Source: Planctomycetota bacterium (GTDB lineage: Bacteria > Planctomycetota > MHYJ01 > JACQXL01 > JACQZI01). Taken from it: 23,968 bases of DNA. The DNA lies in contig JACQZI010000004.1 of assembly GCA_016207825.1 (NCBI GenBank), forward strand, positions 1-23,968. The letters run 5' to 3'. The position numbers and the translations under genes are program-made. Positions 7,761 to 18,738 of this stretch are shown here, piece after piece (the stretch's first letter is position 1; every line of letters begins with the position of its first letter). The notes beneath the pieces are model-generated. The model saw only the letters and a list, made by a program, of their open reading frames with translations, did not search any database and was not told the origin of the DNA.

Positions 7761-8504
7761 ATGAACAATCAAATTCATCAATCGGCTAAAATCGGCAAAG
7801 ATACGATTGTCGGGTATTATACAGTTATCGAAGAAGGCGTTAAAATCGGCAATAACTGCCGGATAGGACATCATGTTGTCATACATAAAGATACCGTTAT
7901 CGGGGATAATGTCAGGATTGATGCGCAGTCGGTGATAGGGAAAACGCCCATGAAATCGGTATTAAGCGCGCTGACCAAGGAAAAAGAATTACCGCCGGCC
8001 CAAATCGGCAACGGGGTGCTTGTCGGCGCTTCGGCTATAATTTACCGCGGATGCAAAATCAGCGATAATGTTATGGTGGCTGATTTCGCTTCTATACGGG
8101 AGGATGTCACAATCGGCGAAACAACCATTATAGGGCGTGGAGTTACCGTGGAAAACCGCACCTCCATAGGTAAGCGTTGCAAGATAGAAACGGAAACATA
8201 TATCTGCGCCATTTCTGCCATCGGCGACGGATGCTTCATCGCTCCCGAAGTGACTTTTACCAACGACAATTTCTTGGGACGGACCAAAGAGCGCTTTAAA
8301 TACCATAAAGGCGTTACTATGCTTAAGGGGGCGCGGATTGGGGCAAACTCTACAGTGCTTCCCGGAATTACCATCGGGGAAGACGGATTGGTGGCGGCCG
8401 GTTCGGTTGTTACAAAAGATGTCCCGGCTAAAACATTAGTGATGGGCACTCCCGCAAAATCAGTAAGGCCTGTCCCGTCTGAACAATTGCTGGAAAATCA
8501 ATAA
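7761..8504 (+). CDS. Left-handed beta-helix (hexapeptide-repeat) acyltransferase
   Basis: This 247-aa protein is built almost entirely of hexapeptide repeats ([LIV]-G-x4), for example IGKDTIVG, IGNNCRIG, IGDNVRID, IGETTIIG and IGANSTVLPGITIG. The C-terminus has the classic GSVVTKDVPAKTLVMGTPAKSVRP ending of sugar N-acetyltransferases. Family members transfer acetyl or acyl groups from CoA to amino sugars in surface polysaccharides. The 'VTFTNDNFLGR' insertion loop resembles WbpD/WlbB-type UDP-aminosugar N-acetyltransferases, but the substrate cannot be assigned. AGGTAGGAG precedes the ATG by about 10 nt. The gene stands alone downstream of the palindrome-bounded element and overlaps the convergent pyrK-like gene by 7 nt. 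No other polysaccharide gene is nearby. Confidence 0.88.
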   Translation: MNNQIHQSAKIGKDTIVGYYTVIEEGVKIGNNCRIGHHVVIHKDTVIGDNVRIDAQSVIGKTPMKSVLSALTKEKELPPAQIGNGVLVGASAIIYRGCKISDNVMVADFASIREDVTIGETTIIGRGVTVENRTSIGKRCKIETETYICAISAIGDGCFIAPEVTFTNDNFLGRTKERFKYHKGVTMLKGARIGANSTVLPGITIGEDGLVAAGSVVTKDVPAKTLVMGTPAKSVRPVPSEQLLENQ

Positions 8505-9316
8505 AGTTGAGAGGCCTCAAAGACAGGGCCTTCCGAACAGACCGGCGCATAGCGGAATGAAGATCCTTTCCTGACTTTGCAGACGCAGGCGCGGCAGATG
8601 CCGATTCCGCATCCCATCCATTCTTCCAGCGAAACCTGGCAGGGTATTTTGTATTGTTTAGCTATCTCGCAAACGCGATGCGTCATGCCCTCCGGCCCGC
8701 AGGCATATATTTGAATTTGCCTGGCGGGCGACTGTAAACGACTAATCAGTTTTTCCAGCAAACCGGTTACGAATCCTTTATTGCCTTTTGATCCGTCATC
8801 TGTTGTTATTTGCAGTCCATTTGAAGAAAGTTTAACTAAATCTTCAACGCGTAGTTCTTTTTTAGAGCGTGCGCCGATTAGGGTGTATATCTTATTCTTT
8901 CCCTTAAGCGCCGTAAGATATTTAAGGAGTAGATGCAATCCTGATGAGCCGATTCCTCCAGCGACAATGATGGAATATTTGGCTTTTTTGTTAATCCTGA
9001 ATCCGTTCCCCAAAGGCCCCATAACGTCTATCTCTGCGCCGGGTTTCATGCCTGACATCAGGTGCGTTCCTTTGCCGACAACCTGATAAACGATCTCAAG
9101 GATTAGTTTTCCTGTCTTAGTTTTGTTAACATTATATATGCTGAAAGGGCGGCGCAATAAGGTTTCATTACTTTTTGTCAGTTTGAGATGGATGAATTGC
9201 CCAGGATGCTGTCCGGTGATGGGCGGTTTAACCAGCAAGCCCATACGGAAACAATCCTTTTTCCCCACAGGCTTGTTATAAACTACCGTACCTGTCCGCA
9301 GCAACGAATTCGCCAT
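8498..9316 (-). CDS. PyrK-like FAD/[2Fe-2S] electron-transfer subunit (dihydroorotate dehydrogenase type)
   Basis: This 272-aa protein has the ferredoxin-reductase fold of PyrK: RRPFSIY (55-61, FAD binding), VGKGTHLMS (80-88), GPLGNGF (100-106), the NAD-type loop VAGGIGSSGL (118-127) and YACGPEGM. The C-terminal [2Fe-2S] cluster has Cys236, Cys241, Cys244 and Cys260 (C-x4-C-x2-C-x15-C), as in PyrK. It would pass electrons between NAD(H) and a partner. PyrD, the usual partner, is not adjacent; instead it follows an M42 aminopeptidase gene by 13 nt on the same strand. The partner may be a distant PyrD or another oxidoreductase, so I leave the symbol blank. Its 3' end overlaps the convergent acyltransferase gene by 7 nt. 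Confidence 0.85.
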   Translation of the reverse strand: MANSLLRTGTVVYNKPVGKKDCFRMGLLVKPPITGQHPGQFIHLKLTKSNETLLRRPFSIYNVNKTKTGKLILEIVYQVVGKGTHLMSGMKPGAEIDVMGPLGNGFRINKKAKYSIIVAGGIGSSGLHLLLKYLTALKGKNKIYTLIGARSKKELRVEDLVKLSSNGLQITTDDGSKGNKGFVTGLLEKLISRLQSPARQIQIYACGPEGMTHRVCEIAKQYKIPCQVSLEEWMGCGIGICRACVCKVRKGSSFRYAPVCSEGPVFEASQLY

Positions 9317-9329
9317 ATCTTTATTGGAT

Positions 9330-10394
9330 CTATGGGATAAACGATATCTTGGAGTTGAGCTTCATTGCAAAATTAGCCAGCAGTTTTGAAGTATTCTCCA
9401 AATCAGTCAGCGAAATCACCTCTATCGGGGTATGCATATATCTGTTAGGAACACTTACTAGACCTGTTGCCACGCCATCTTTGGTTACCTGAATCATGTT
9501 AGCATCCGTGCCAGTTGCGCCGGGAGAGGCTTCTATTTGATAAGGAATCTTTTTCATGCGGGCAGTTTCCACCAGCATATTAAATACGATAGGATTGATA
9601 TTAGCACCACGTGAGATTGCCGGACCTTTACCCAGTTTGATCTCGCCGATTTTCTTCGGGTCACATCCGGGGAAATCTGAGCCATGGGTGACATCCACGG
9701 CAATCCCGACATCAGGGTCTATTCCGTAAGCGCTGGTTTTAGCGCCGCGCAAACCGATTTCTTCCTGTACGGTCGAAACCCCGTATACTGCAGCTTTAAT
9801 ATTACTTTTGGAGAGCTGCCTTAAAGCTTCCGCTACGATAAAGGCGCCCATCTTATCATCAAAACCACGTGAAACGACAAAATCATTCTTCAAAGATTCA
9901 AACCCGACGGCAAAGGTTACCGGGTCGCCGATAGAAACAATTTTTTCTACCTCATCCTTTTTACGGGCGCCGATATCTATCCACAAGGCGTGAATTTTCG
10001 GTGAGCCGGCTGATTTGCGTTCCTCATCATCCATCAGGTGAATCGCTTTTTTACCGATTACCCCGAAAGTTTTTCCTTTTTTATTATGGATGATTACCCG
10101 CTGTCCCGGAAGGAGCGAAGCATCCACCCCACCGATGGCTCGGAAAGAAATAAATCCGTTGGCATCTATATAATTGACCATGAATCCTATTTCATCACAA
10201 TGTCCGCACATCATGAATTTCGGGTTCCCTTTAGGGTTTATGGCGGCGATAACATTTCCGTGGACGTCTTTTTTTATGCTGTCGGCGAAATGCTTGACAT
10301 AATCGAACCAGACCTTCTGGGCGGGTTCTTCAAAACCGGATGGGCTTGGGGCGGCAACCAAATCTTTCAAGAATTCCAATGCTTTCTTTTCCAT
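9330..10394 (-). CDS. M42 family metallo-aminopeptidase
   Basis: This 354-aa protein matches the family length and holds the dinuclear metal set: H65 and D67 (GHCDEIG), bridging D180 (RGFDDKMG), catalytic E211/E212 (TVQEEIGLRG), D234 (AVDVTH) and H321 (RYMHTPIE). The EASPGATGTDA segment is also typical. Such proteins form large tetrahedral dodecamers in the cytoplasm that trim peptides, often from Glu/Asp or aromatic N-termini. Some are annotated as endoglucanase M42, which is a misnomer. A strong AAAGGAG Shine-Dalgarno site precedes the ATG. It is the first gene of a two-gene minus-strand unit with the PyrK-like subunit. Confidence 0.95.
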   Translation of the reverse strand: MEKKALEFLKDLVAAPSPSGFEEPAQKVWFDYVKHFADSIKKDVHGNVIAAINPKGNPKFMMCGHCDEIGFMVNYIDANGFISFRAIGGVDASLLPGQRVIIHNKKGKTFGVIGKKAIHLMDDEERKSAGSPKIHALWIDIGARKKDEVEKIVSIGDPVTFAVGFESLKNDFVVSRGFDDKMGAFIVAEALRQLSKSNIKAAVYGVSTVQEEIGLRGAKTSAYGIDPDVGIAVDVTHGSDFPGCDPKKIGEIKLGKGPAISRGANINPIVFNMLVETARMKKIPYQIEASPGATGTDANMIQVTKDGVATGLVSVPNRYMHTPIEVISLTDLENTSKLLANFAMKLNSKISFIP

Positions 10395-10443
10395 TAGACA
10401 ACTCCTTTCATCACATGATGTTTACTAAGGTTAATTGCATTAT

Positions 10444-10471
10444 ATTTTAGGCATATATTTTGAATCGTCAA
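10444..10471 (-). promoter_or_regulatory. Sigma-70-type promoter for the aminopeptidase/PyrK-like pair
   Basis: Read on the minus strand, TTGACG (10471-10466), a 16-nt spacer and TAAAAT (10449-10444). The predicted start near 10437 leaves a leader of about 43 nt containing the AAAGGAG ribosome site. It is divergent from the promoter at 10551-10578. Confidence 0.45.
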
Positions 10472-10550
10472 GAATAAGAATAGTAAATGTTTTGAAGAGA
10501 AGAATTATAATATCTCGACAATAAAAAATATTATTAAAATAAAAAATTAG

Positions 10551-10584
10551 TTGACAAAGTTTTCTTTTAGTGTAATACTATTAC
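10551..10584 (+). promoter_or_regulatory. Sigma-70-type promoter of the nucleoside phosphorylase gene with overlapping palindrome
   Basis: TTGACA (10551-10556), a 16-nt spacer and TAATAC (10573-10578) preceded by TG (extended -10). A perfect small palindrome GTAAT-ACT-ATTAC (10572-10584) covers the -10 box and could be an operator. The predicted leader is about 27 nt. The remaining DNA of the 10395-10611 divergent region is AT-rich without other visible sites. Confidence 0.5.
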
Positions 10585-10611
10585 AAACATACTTAATGTG
10601 TTTGCGAGATA

Positions 10612-11364
10612 ATGAAACAAGAACAACAGTATCACATCGGACTTAAACGGAAAGAACTGTCTCGCAATATCCTTCTTTGTGGTGATTTGTCGAGGGCAGA
10701 AAAGGTTGCTTTGCTTTTCGATAAGATTCATCTCAACAAACGTAACCGCGAGTTCGTCACTTTTACCGGTACTTATCACAATATTCCGATGACCGTGATG
10801 GGCACAGGGATAGGCCCGGATAATACGGAAATCGCTCTTGTAGAGATTTCGCAGATAGTCGACAATCCGGTTCTTATTCGCATAGGTAGTTGCGGGGGCT
10901 TGCAGAAAAATATCAATCTGGGGGATTTAATTATTTCAACCGGTGCGTTGAGGCTGGAGAACACATCCACCTTTTTTGTCCCTGAAGGATACCCGGCGAT
11001 CGCGCATTATGAAGTGCTGCATGCTTTAAGACAGTCGGTCGAAGGGTTAAAGCTCAAATGGCATATGGGTATTACCGCGACGGCTCCCGGTTTTTATGGC
11101 GCGCAGGGCAGGAAGGTTGCAGGATTCCCGCTGCGCTATCCGGATATGGTTGATTATTTCAGGAATATCGGAGTCTTAAACTTTGAGATGGAAACTTCCA
11201 CTCTTTTGACGCTGGCTAATATGAGAAATTTCAGGGCAGGAAGCATTTGCTCTGTTTACGCTGACCGCTACCGCTATAAATTCATATCACCGGAGCTCAA
11301 AGAAAAAGCCGATATGAACTGCATCAAGGCGGGTTTAAAAGCTATAGAGATTCTTAACAATTGA
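10612..11364 (+). CDS. Nucleoside phosphorylase, uridine phosphorylase-like
   Basis: This 250-aa protein belongs to the PNP/UDP family. It cleaves a nucleoside with phosphate to free base plus ribose-1-phosphate, for nucleoside salvage in the cytoplasm. Motifs include MGTGIGPDNTEIALVEI (63-79, phosphate and active-site loop), RIGSCGGL (90-97, with the phosphate-binding Arg) and the ribose-binding NFEMETSTL (190-198). The length agrees with Udp (about 250 aa). Substrate preference among uridine, purine nucleosides and related compounds cannot be settled by eye. The start is preceded by a weak GCGAG site. It probably shares a transcript with the ACT-domain gene 74 nt downstream. Confidence 0.9.
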   Translation: MKQEQQYHIGLKRKELSRNILLCGDLSRAEKVALLFDKIHLNKRNREFVTFTGTYHNIPMTVMGTGIGPDNTEIALVEISQIVDNPVLIRIGSCGGLQKNINLGDLIISTGALRLENTSTFFVPEGYPAIAHYEVLHALRQSVEGLKLKWHMGITATAPGFYGAQGRKVAGFPLRYPDMVDYFRNIGVLNFEMETSTLLTLANMRNFRAGSICSVYADRYRYKFISPELKEKADMNCIKAGLKAIEILNN

Positions 11365-11381
11365 TTGTTTACCCCATTCTG

Positions 11382-11409
11382 CCGAAGGCCCAATTATCGG
11401 GACCTTCGG
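11382..11409. repeat. Small intergenic hairpin
   Basis: CCGAAGG-CCC (11382-11391) pairs with GGG-A-CCTTCGG (11399-11409), with one bulged A and a 7-nt loop. It lies between the phosphorylase stop and the ACT-domain ribosome site. No U-run follows, so it is not a clear terminator. It could tune expression of the downstream gene or be one of the short CCC...GGG palindromes scattered in this window. Confidence 0.45.
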
Positions 11410-11438
11410 TGTGGAACGGGAGAAGGAGAAAGCAAACC

Positions 11439-11885
11439 ATGAAATTAGTAAGGCAGTTTTCCGTTTCTTTGGTAAACCGTCCGGGCGTACTGGCAAATAT
11501 TTGCCGGGCTCTTTCCGATGAGAAAGTTAATATAATGGCGCTGACCATTTCTGACAGTATTGATTTAGGTCTTTTGCGGATAGTGGTGGATAAAAACGAT
11601 GTTGCAAAAAAGGTATTGAGCCGTTTCGACGCGCCGGTAACAGAAACCGACGTCTTGGCGATAGATTTACCAAACCGCCCCGGCGCCATGGCCGTGCTTG
11701 CGGAGAAGTTGAGCCGGGCTCATATTAATATAAATTACGCCTACGTAACTACCGGAGTGGGCGGCGGACAGGCAACAGCTTTCATAAAGGTTCAATATCC
11801 GGATAAGGTAATGAAGGTTCTTAACGAAGATGCACGAAAACAGGAAAGAAAAATTACCATAAAATCCGGTTACAGCAAGTATTGA
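11439..11885 (+). CDS. Tandem ACT-domain protein
   Basis: With the ATG at 11439 (AAGGAG 10 nt upstream) the product is 148 aa. An upstream in-frame ATG at 11361 would add 26 residues encoded by the intergenic hairpin, which I reject. There are two ACT units: residues about 5-65 (FSVSLVNRPGVLANICRALSDEKVNI) and about 72-140 (LAIDLPNRPGAMAVLAEKLSRAHININYAY). Each begins with the N-R-P-G ligand-binding turn. ACT pairs bind amino acids and usually regulate biosynthetic enzymes. Stand-alone double-ACT proteins of this size are common but mostly uncharacterised. It lies downstream of the nucleoside phosphorylase, probably in one transcript. The ligand is unknown. Confidence 0.9.
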   Translation: MKLVRQFSVSLVNRPGVLANICRALSDEKVNIMALTISDSIDLGLLRIVVDKNDVAKKVLSRFDAPVTETDVLAIDLPNRPGAMAVLAEKLSRAHININYAYVTTGVGGGQATAFIKVQYPDKVMKVLNEDARKQERKITIKSGYSKY

Positions 11886-11968
11886 TTATTACGGCTTGCT
11901 GAATCATCAGGACGATTTAATTTTATTCAACTCGTGATTAGTGCTTCTATTGCCATAGGGGGTATTAT

Positions 11969-12478
11969 ATGGAGACGATGGAAGTAATCCTAAGCCGGCG
12001 GAGTGTTCGGGAGTATAAGAACGCTGATGTTTCAGAGAAACTGATCAAGGAAATCTTGGAGGCGGGAATGCACGCGCCTTCAGCCCGTAATGAACAGCCG
12101 TGGCATTTCTTGGTGGTGAATGACAGAAATATCCTAAAAAAAATAATGGAGTTTCATCCTTACGCAACAATGCTGGCACAAGCGCCGGCGGCTATACTGG
12201 TCTTGGGTGGTTTGGAAACAACACCTGATGAAGGTTACGCGGTGATAGATTGTGCGGCGGCAACGCAGAATATGCTCTTGGCAATACATGATAAAGGGTT
12301 GGGTGCAGTCTGGCTGGGAATTTATCCTAGGGCTGAAAGGATTACCGGGATGAGAAAACTTTTTTCTCTGCCGGCAAATGTTCTGCCGGTTTCGCTTATT
12401 GCGTTAGGGTATCCTTTAGAGGAAAAAGCGCAGGAAGCGCGGTTTAACCAGGCTCGTATACATTATAATAAGTGGTAA
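11969..12478 (+). CDS. Nitroreductase-family FMN oxidoreductase
   Basis: This 169-aa protein has the family landmarks: N-terminal RRSVREYK (10-17, FMN phosphate binding), APSARNEQPWHFLVV (36-50), the central helix DCAAATQNMLLAIHDKGLGAVWLG, and the ALGYP segment near the C-terminus. Such enzymes use NAD(P)H to reduce nitro compounds, quinones or flavins as cytoplasmic dimers. It is close to the compact nitroreductases of anaerobes. A purine-rich AGGGGG site 7 nt before the ATG supports this start, though the Met at residue 4 is possible. It follows the ACT gene after 83 nt with no visible terminator. The physiological substrate cannot be inferred. Confidence 0.9.
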   Translation: METMEVILSRRSVREYKNADVSEKLIKEILEAGMHAPSARNEQPWHFLVVNDRNILKKIMEFHPYATMLAQAPAAILVLGGLETTPDEGYAVIDCAAATQNMLLAIHDKGLGAVWLGIYPRAERITGMRKLFSLPANVLPVSLIALGYPLEEKAQEARFNQARIHYNKW

Positions 12479-12775
12479 ATATTAAATCTACAGCTAAAGA
12501 TTTTTTAATAAGATGGCGATATATATTGTCTGGCAGATTGAAGCTCTACCACGATGTTATCTCGGGAAGGTGTCTTGGATTAAGGGGTTTCATTAGCGAA
12601 CCCCCCCGCTCCACTTCGCTCCGCAGGACGATAGGGAGTCCCTGCCCGATAGGGTAGGGCGCCGCACCCCATGGCGGTACGGGGGTGAAGGAATCATATG
12701 GAAAAACCACATTTCCTGAATCCTCTCCCGGACAAGGTGTCTTGGGGGAGGATTCCTGCCTCTTATAGCGTATTA
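12479..12775. repeat. GC-rich palindromic non-coding block
   Basis: No gene was seen in this stretch. It contains a 12-nt direct repeat AAGGTGTCTTGG (12567-12578 and 12734-12745). Hairpins are CCCTGCCC-GATA-GGGTAGGG (12639-12659), CACCCC...GGGGTG (about 12665-12687) and a stem whose arms GAATCCTCTCCC (12718-12729) and GGGGGAGGATTC (12744-12755) pair with one mismatch. The second direct-repeat copy sits in and beside the loop of the last hairpin. The ends and middle resemble remnants of one or more small mobile repeats. Only short, unconvincing ORFs cross it. Confidence 0.5.
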
Positions 12776-12819
12776 GGAAAATAATTTTCCTTGACAAAAT
12801 CAAAATACTTGGGTAAATT
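12776..12819 (+). promoter_or_regulatory. Ferredoxin-gene promoter (probably leaderless) with upstream palindrome
   Basis: TTGACA (12791-12796), a 17-nt spacer and TAAATT (12814-12819). The ATG is only 10 nt after the -10 box, leaving a leader of about 0-3 nt and no Shine-Dalgarno site. A palindrome GGAAAA-TAA-TTTTCC (12776-12790) directly abuts the -35 box and could be a regulator site. Confidence 0.5.
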
Positions 12820-12828
12820 ATACCGCGT

Positions 12829-13212
12829 ATGAAATTAGTAGCTGATCCAAAGAAATGTACGGGTTGCCGTTTATGCATGTCGGTATGCTCGCTTGAGCAC
12901 TTTAAGGAAGTAAACCCCAAAAAGGCCGCCCTGATAGTGGACCCAAAATTCCCGTCCCCGGGCGTCTATGAACTGAGGATTTGCAACCAGTGCGGAACCT
13001 GCGCGAGCGTCTGCCCGTCCGAGGCGATAAGCGAGAAGAAAGGCGTCTATATAATTGACGCGGAAAAGTGCACCGGCTGCGGCGAATGCGTCCAGGCGTG
13101 CCCTCTAAAGGTAATGGTTCTGCATGAGGATAGTCCGGTCCCGATAAAGTGCGACCTTTGCAGGGAATGCATCCCTTGCTGTTCTACCGAGGTTCTTTCC
13201 GTGGCGGACTAA
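12829..13212 (+). CDS. Poly-[4Fe-4S] ferredoxin-type electron-transfer protein
   Basis: This 127-aa protein has four Cys groups: C10-x2-C13-x2-C16-x3-C20; C52-x2-C55-x2-C58-x3-C62; C81-x2-C84-x2-C87-x3-C91; and C108-x2-C111-x2-C114 with C117/C118. This layout matches the iron-sulfur subunits of the HycB/CooF/HydN type, and those next to aldehyde oxidoreductases, which pass electrons between a catalytic subunit and other carriers. The fourth group is less regular, so three or four clusters are possible. There is no twin-Arg signal, so it is cytoplasmic. No catalytic partner is adjacent: the rRNA locus follows and a nitroreductase precedes. An anaerobic or microaerobic lifestyle is suggested but not proven. 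Confidence 0.92.
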   Translation: MKLVADPKKCTGCRLCMSVCSLEHFKEVNPKKAALIVDPKFPSPGVYELRICNQCGTCASVCPSEAISEKKGVYIIDAEKCTGCGECVQACPLKVMVLHEDSPVPIKCDLCRECIPCCSTEVLSVAD

Positions 13213-13250
13213 TACATAAAAATATTATTCGCCGCAATAATTAAATTTTG

Positions 13251-13279
13251 TTGACAAATGGTTTTGTTTATAGTAGAAT
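13251..13279 (+). promoter_or_regulatory. rRNA promoter upstream of 16S
   Basis: Perfect TTGACA (13251-13256), a 17-nt spacer and TAGAAT (13274-13279). The predicted start near 13286 lies about 80 nt before mature 16S. An AT-rich stretch upstream (13211-13250) could act as an UP element. Confidence 0.75.
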
Positions 13280-13298
13280 AACGAGGCTAATAGGCAGT

Positions 13299-13312
13299 TG
13301 TTCTTTGACAAT
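13299..13312 (+). promoter_or_regulatory. boxA antitermination site in the 16S leader
   Basis: TGTTCTTTGACAAT matches the bacterial boxA pattern TGCTCTTTAACAAT at 12 of 14 positions. It lies between the promoter and mature 16S, where NusB/NusE-dependent antitermination complexes load. Antitermination may let polymerase pass the terminator at 14894-14933. Confidence 0.65.
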
Positions 13313-13317
13313 ACAAT

Positions 13318-13334
13318 ACCAAGGAAGAAACGGG
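13318..13334 (+). other. Left arm of the pre-16S processing stem
   Basis: ACCAAGG-AAGAAACGGG here pairs with CCCGTTTCTCCCCCTTGGT at 14871-14889, with a small internal bulge. The two arms bracket the 16S gene, as expected for the RNase III processing stalk. Its preservation shows the locus was recently expressed as a normal precursor despite the damaged 16S interior. Confidence 0.7.
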
Positions 13335-13367
13335 CCACGTGTACTTGAGAAAATTTAATTAAGTGAT

Positions 13368-14849
<1,482 letters not shown>

Positions 14850-14870
14850 CTAAGGTGATACCAAAATGGT

Positions 14871-14889
14871 CCCGTTTCTCCCCCTTGGT
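14871..14889 (+). other. Right arm of the pre-16S processing stem
   Basis: CCCGTTTCTCCCCCTTGGT is the partner of the leader arm at 13318-13334. It lies about 20 nt after mature 16S, in the position expected for RNase III cleavage. Confidence 0.7.
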
Positions 14890-14893
14890 CTTT

Positions 14894-14933
14894 ATAAACC
14901 ATCCCGGCGTAAGTCGGGATGGTTTATTTTTTT
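14894..14933 (+). terminator. Strong intrinsic terminator between 16S and tRNA-Ile
   Basis: ATAAACCATCCCG (14894-14906) pairs perfectly with CGGGATGGTTTAT (14915-14927), extended by a G-U and a C-G pair and capped by a GUAA tetraloop. A run of T continues to 14933. This is a textbook intrinsic terminator in the middle of an rRNA operon. It would uncouple 16S from the tRNAs and 23S unless boxA antitermination overrides it. Confidence 0.8.
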
Positions 14934-14949
14934 CATAATCTAAACAAAA

Positions 14950-15024
14950 GGGCGTGTAGCTCAGTTGGTTTAGAGCATTCGCTTGATAAGCGAAAGGTCA
15001 ACAGTTCAACTCTGTTCACGCCCA
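14950..15024 (+). tRNA. tRNA-Ile (GAT)
   Basis: Full cloverleaf: acceptor GGGCGTG/CACGCCC with discriminator A, D arm GCTC/GAGC, anticodon stem TTCGC/GCGAA around TTGATAA (anticodon GAT), T arm AACAG/CTGTT. CCA is not encoded. It lies in the 16S-23S spacer with tRNA-Ala, a classic bacterial order. Confidence 0.97.
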
Positions 15025-15102
15025 GATTTGAATACCGGATTACCAGGAGACTAGAATATCATTGCGATAATCTGACGCTCTGGTTATCCGATAGGCTGAT
15101 AC

Positions 15103-15175
15103 GGGGGTGTAGTTCAGCTGGGAGAACGCGTGCTTTGCAAGCACGAGGTCGTCGGTTCAAATCCGATCACCTCCA
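15103..15175 (+). tRNA. tRNA-Ala (TGC)
   Basis: Cloverleaf: acceptor GGGGGTG/CACCTCC with one G-U pair and discriminator A, D arm GTTC/GAAC, anticodon stem CGTGC/GCACG around TTTGCAA (anticodon TGC), T arm GTCGG/CCGAT. CCA is not encoded. The 78-nt spacer before it holds a near-perfect stem (GGATTACCAG/CTGGTTATCC) that may guide processing. Confidence 0.97.
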
Positions 15176-15259
15176 TTTTATATGGTGGAAAGAGGATAAA
15201 TATTTTATATGTCGGGAGAGCGAATTTGATCGCCTCCGAATACATAGTATATAAAAAAC

Positions 15260-15288
15260 TTGACGGATTGGTTTTCTTTCTGTATAAT
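15260..15288 (+). promoter_or_regulatory. Promoter immediately upstream of 23S
   Basis: TTGACG (15260-15265), a 17-nt spacer and a perfect TATAAT (15283-15288) preceded by TG. It has near-consensus strength, similar to the 16S promoter, and lies between tRNA-Ala and the second boxA. It could drive 23S-5S independently of 16S. Confidence 0.7.
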
Positions 15289-15315
15289 AAATAATTCGCT
15301 TAATCGCGAATATTA

Positions 15316-15328
15316 GATCTTTGACAAT
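15316..15328 (+). promoter_or_regulatory. boxA-like site in the 23S leader
   Basis: GATCTTTGACAAT shares CTTTGACAAT exactly with the 16S-leader boxA at 13299-13312. A second boxA in the spacer is usual in bacterial rRNA operons. Confidence 0.6.
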
Positions 15329-15335
15329 ACGGATC

Positions 15336-15344
15336 AAAAGACTT
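15336..15344 (+). other. Left arm of the pre-23S processing stem
   Basis: AAAAGACTT pairs with AAGTCTTTT at 18422-18430, bracketing 23S. This matches the expected precursor stalk. Confidence 0.55.
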
Positions 15345-15376
15345 AAGAACTTAGGATAAGAATACACAAAAAATTT

Positions 15377-18407
<3,031 letters not shown>

Positions 18408-18430
18408 ATTAGTAATCTATAAAGTCTTTT

Positions 18431-18458
18431 AATGGGGGCAGCGTAAGTTGCCCCCATT
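18431..18458 (+). other. Hairpin between 23S and 5S
   Basis: AATGGGGGCA (18431-18440) pairs with TGCCCCCATT (18449-18458), extended by G-U and C-G pairs and capped by a GUAA tetraloop. The 8-nt tip GCGTAAGT is identical to that of the 16S-distal terminator. No T-run follows, so it is probably a processing signal. Confidence 0.55.
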
Positions 18459-18480
18459 CCGTAATTATAACATAAAAAAT

Positions 18481-18601
18481 GCCCGGTGATCCAATACCCA
18501 AGGGGCTACACCCGTTCCCATTCCGAATACGGAAGTTAAGACCTTGGGGCCGATGATACTGCTGGGAATCTCAGTGGTGGGAAAGTAGGTCGTTGCCGGG
18601 C
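18481..18601 (+). rRNA. rrf: 5S rRNA
   Basis: About 121 nt. The terminal stem GCCCGG/CCGGGC is intact, and internal ACACCCGTTCCCATTCCGAA and GGGAATCTCAGTGG-type segments match bacterial 5S. It lies about 73 nt after 23S. Confidence 0.95.
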
Positions 18602-18612
18602 GCTGGTCTCAT

Positions 18613-18659
18613 AACCCCGTTTCTCTCCGAAATTACTTCGGAGGGGGGCGGGGTTTTTT
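18613..18659 (+). terminator. rRNA operon terminator
   Basis: AACCCCG (18613-18619) pairs with CGGGGTT (18649-18655), and an inner CTCCGA/TCGGAG stem extends the hairpin. A T-run follows to 18659. It ends the 23S-5S unit. Confidence 0.8.
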
Positions 18660-18738
18660 ATTGCCCGTTGCACTGAACTAAATCTAAAGGGTATAATCCA
18701 TTTAGACACCTGTATAAAAACATAGTATAAGGGGAATA

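Noticed and set aside
11361-11438. 26-residue N-terminal extension of the ACT-domain protein
   Set aside because: It is encoded by the intergenic hairpin, while the ATG at 11439 has a good AAGGAG site and begins directly at the ACT fold.
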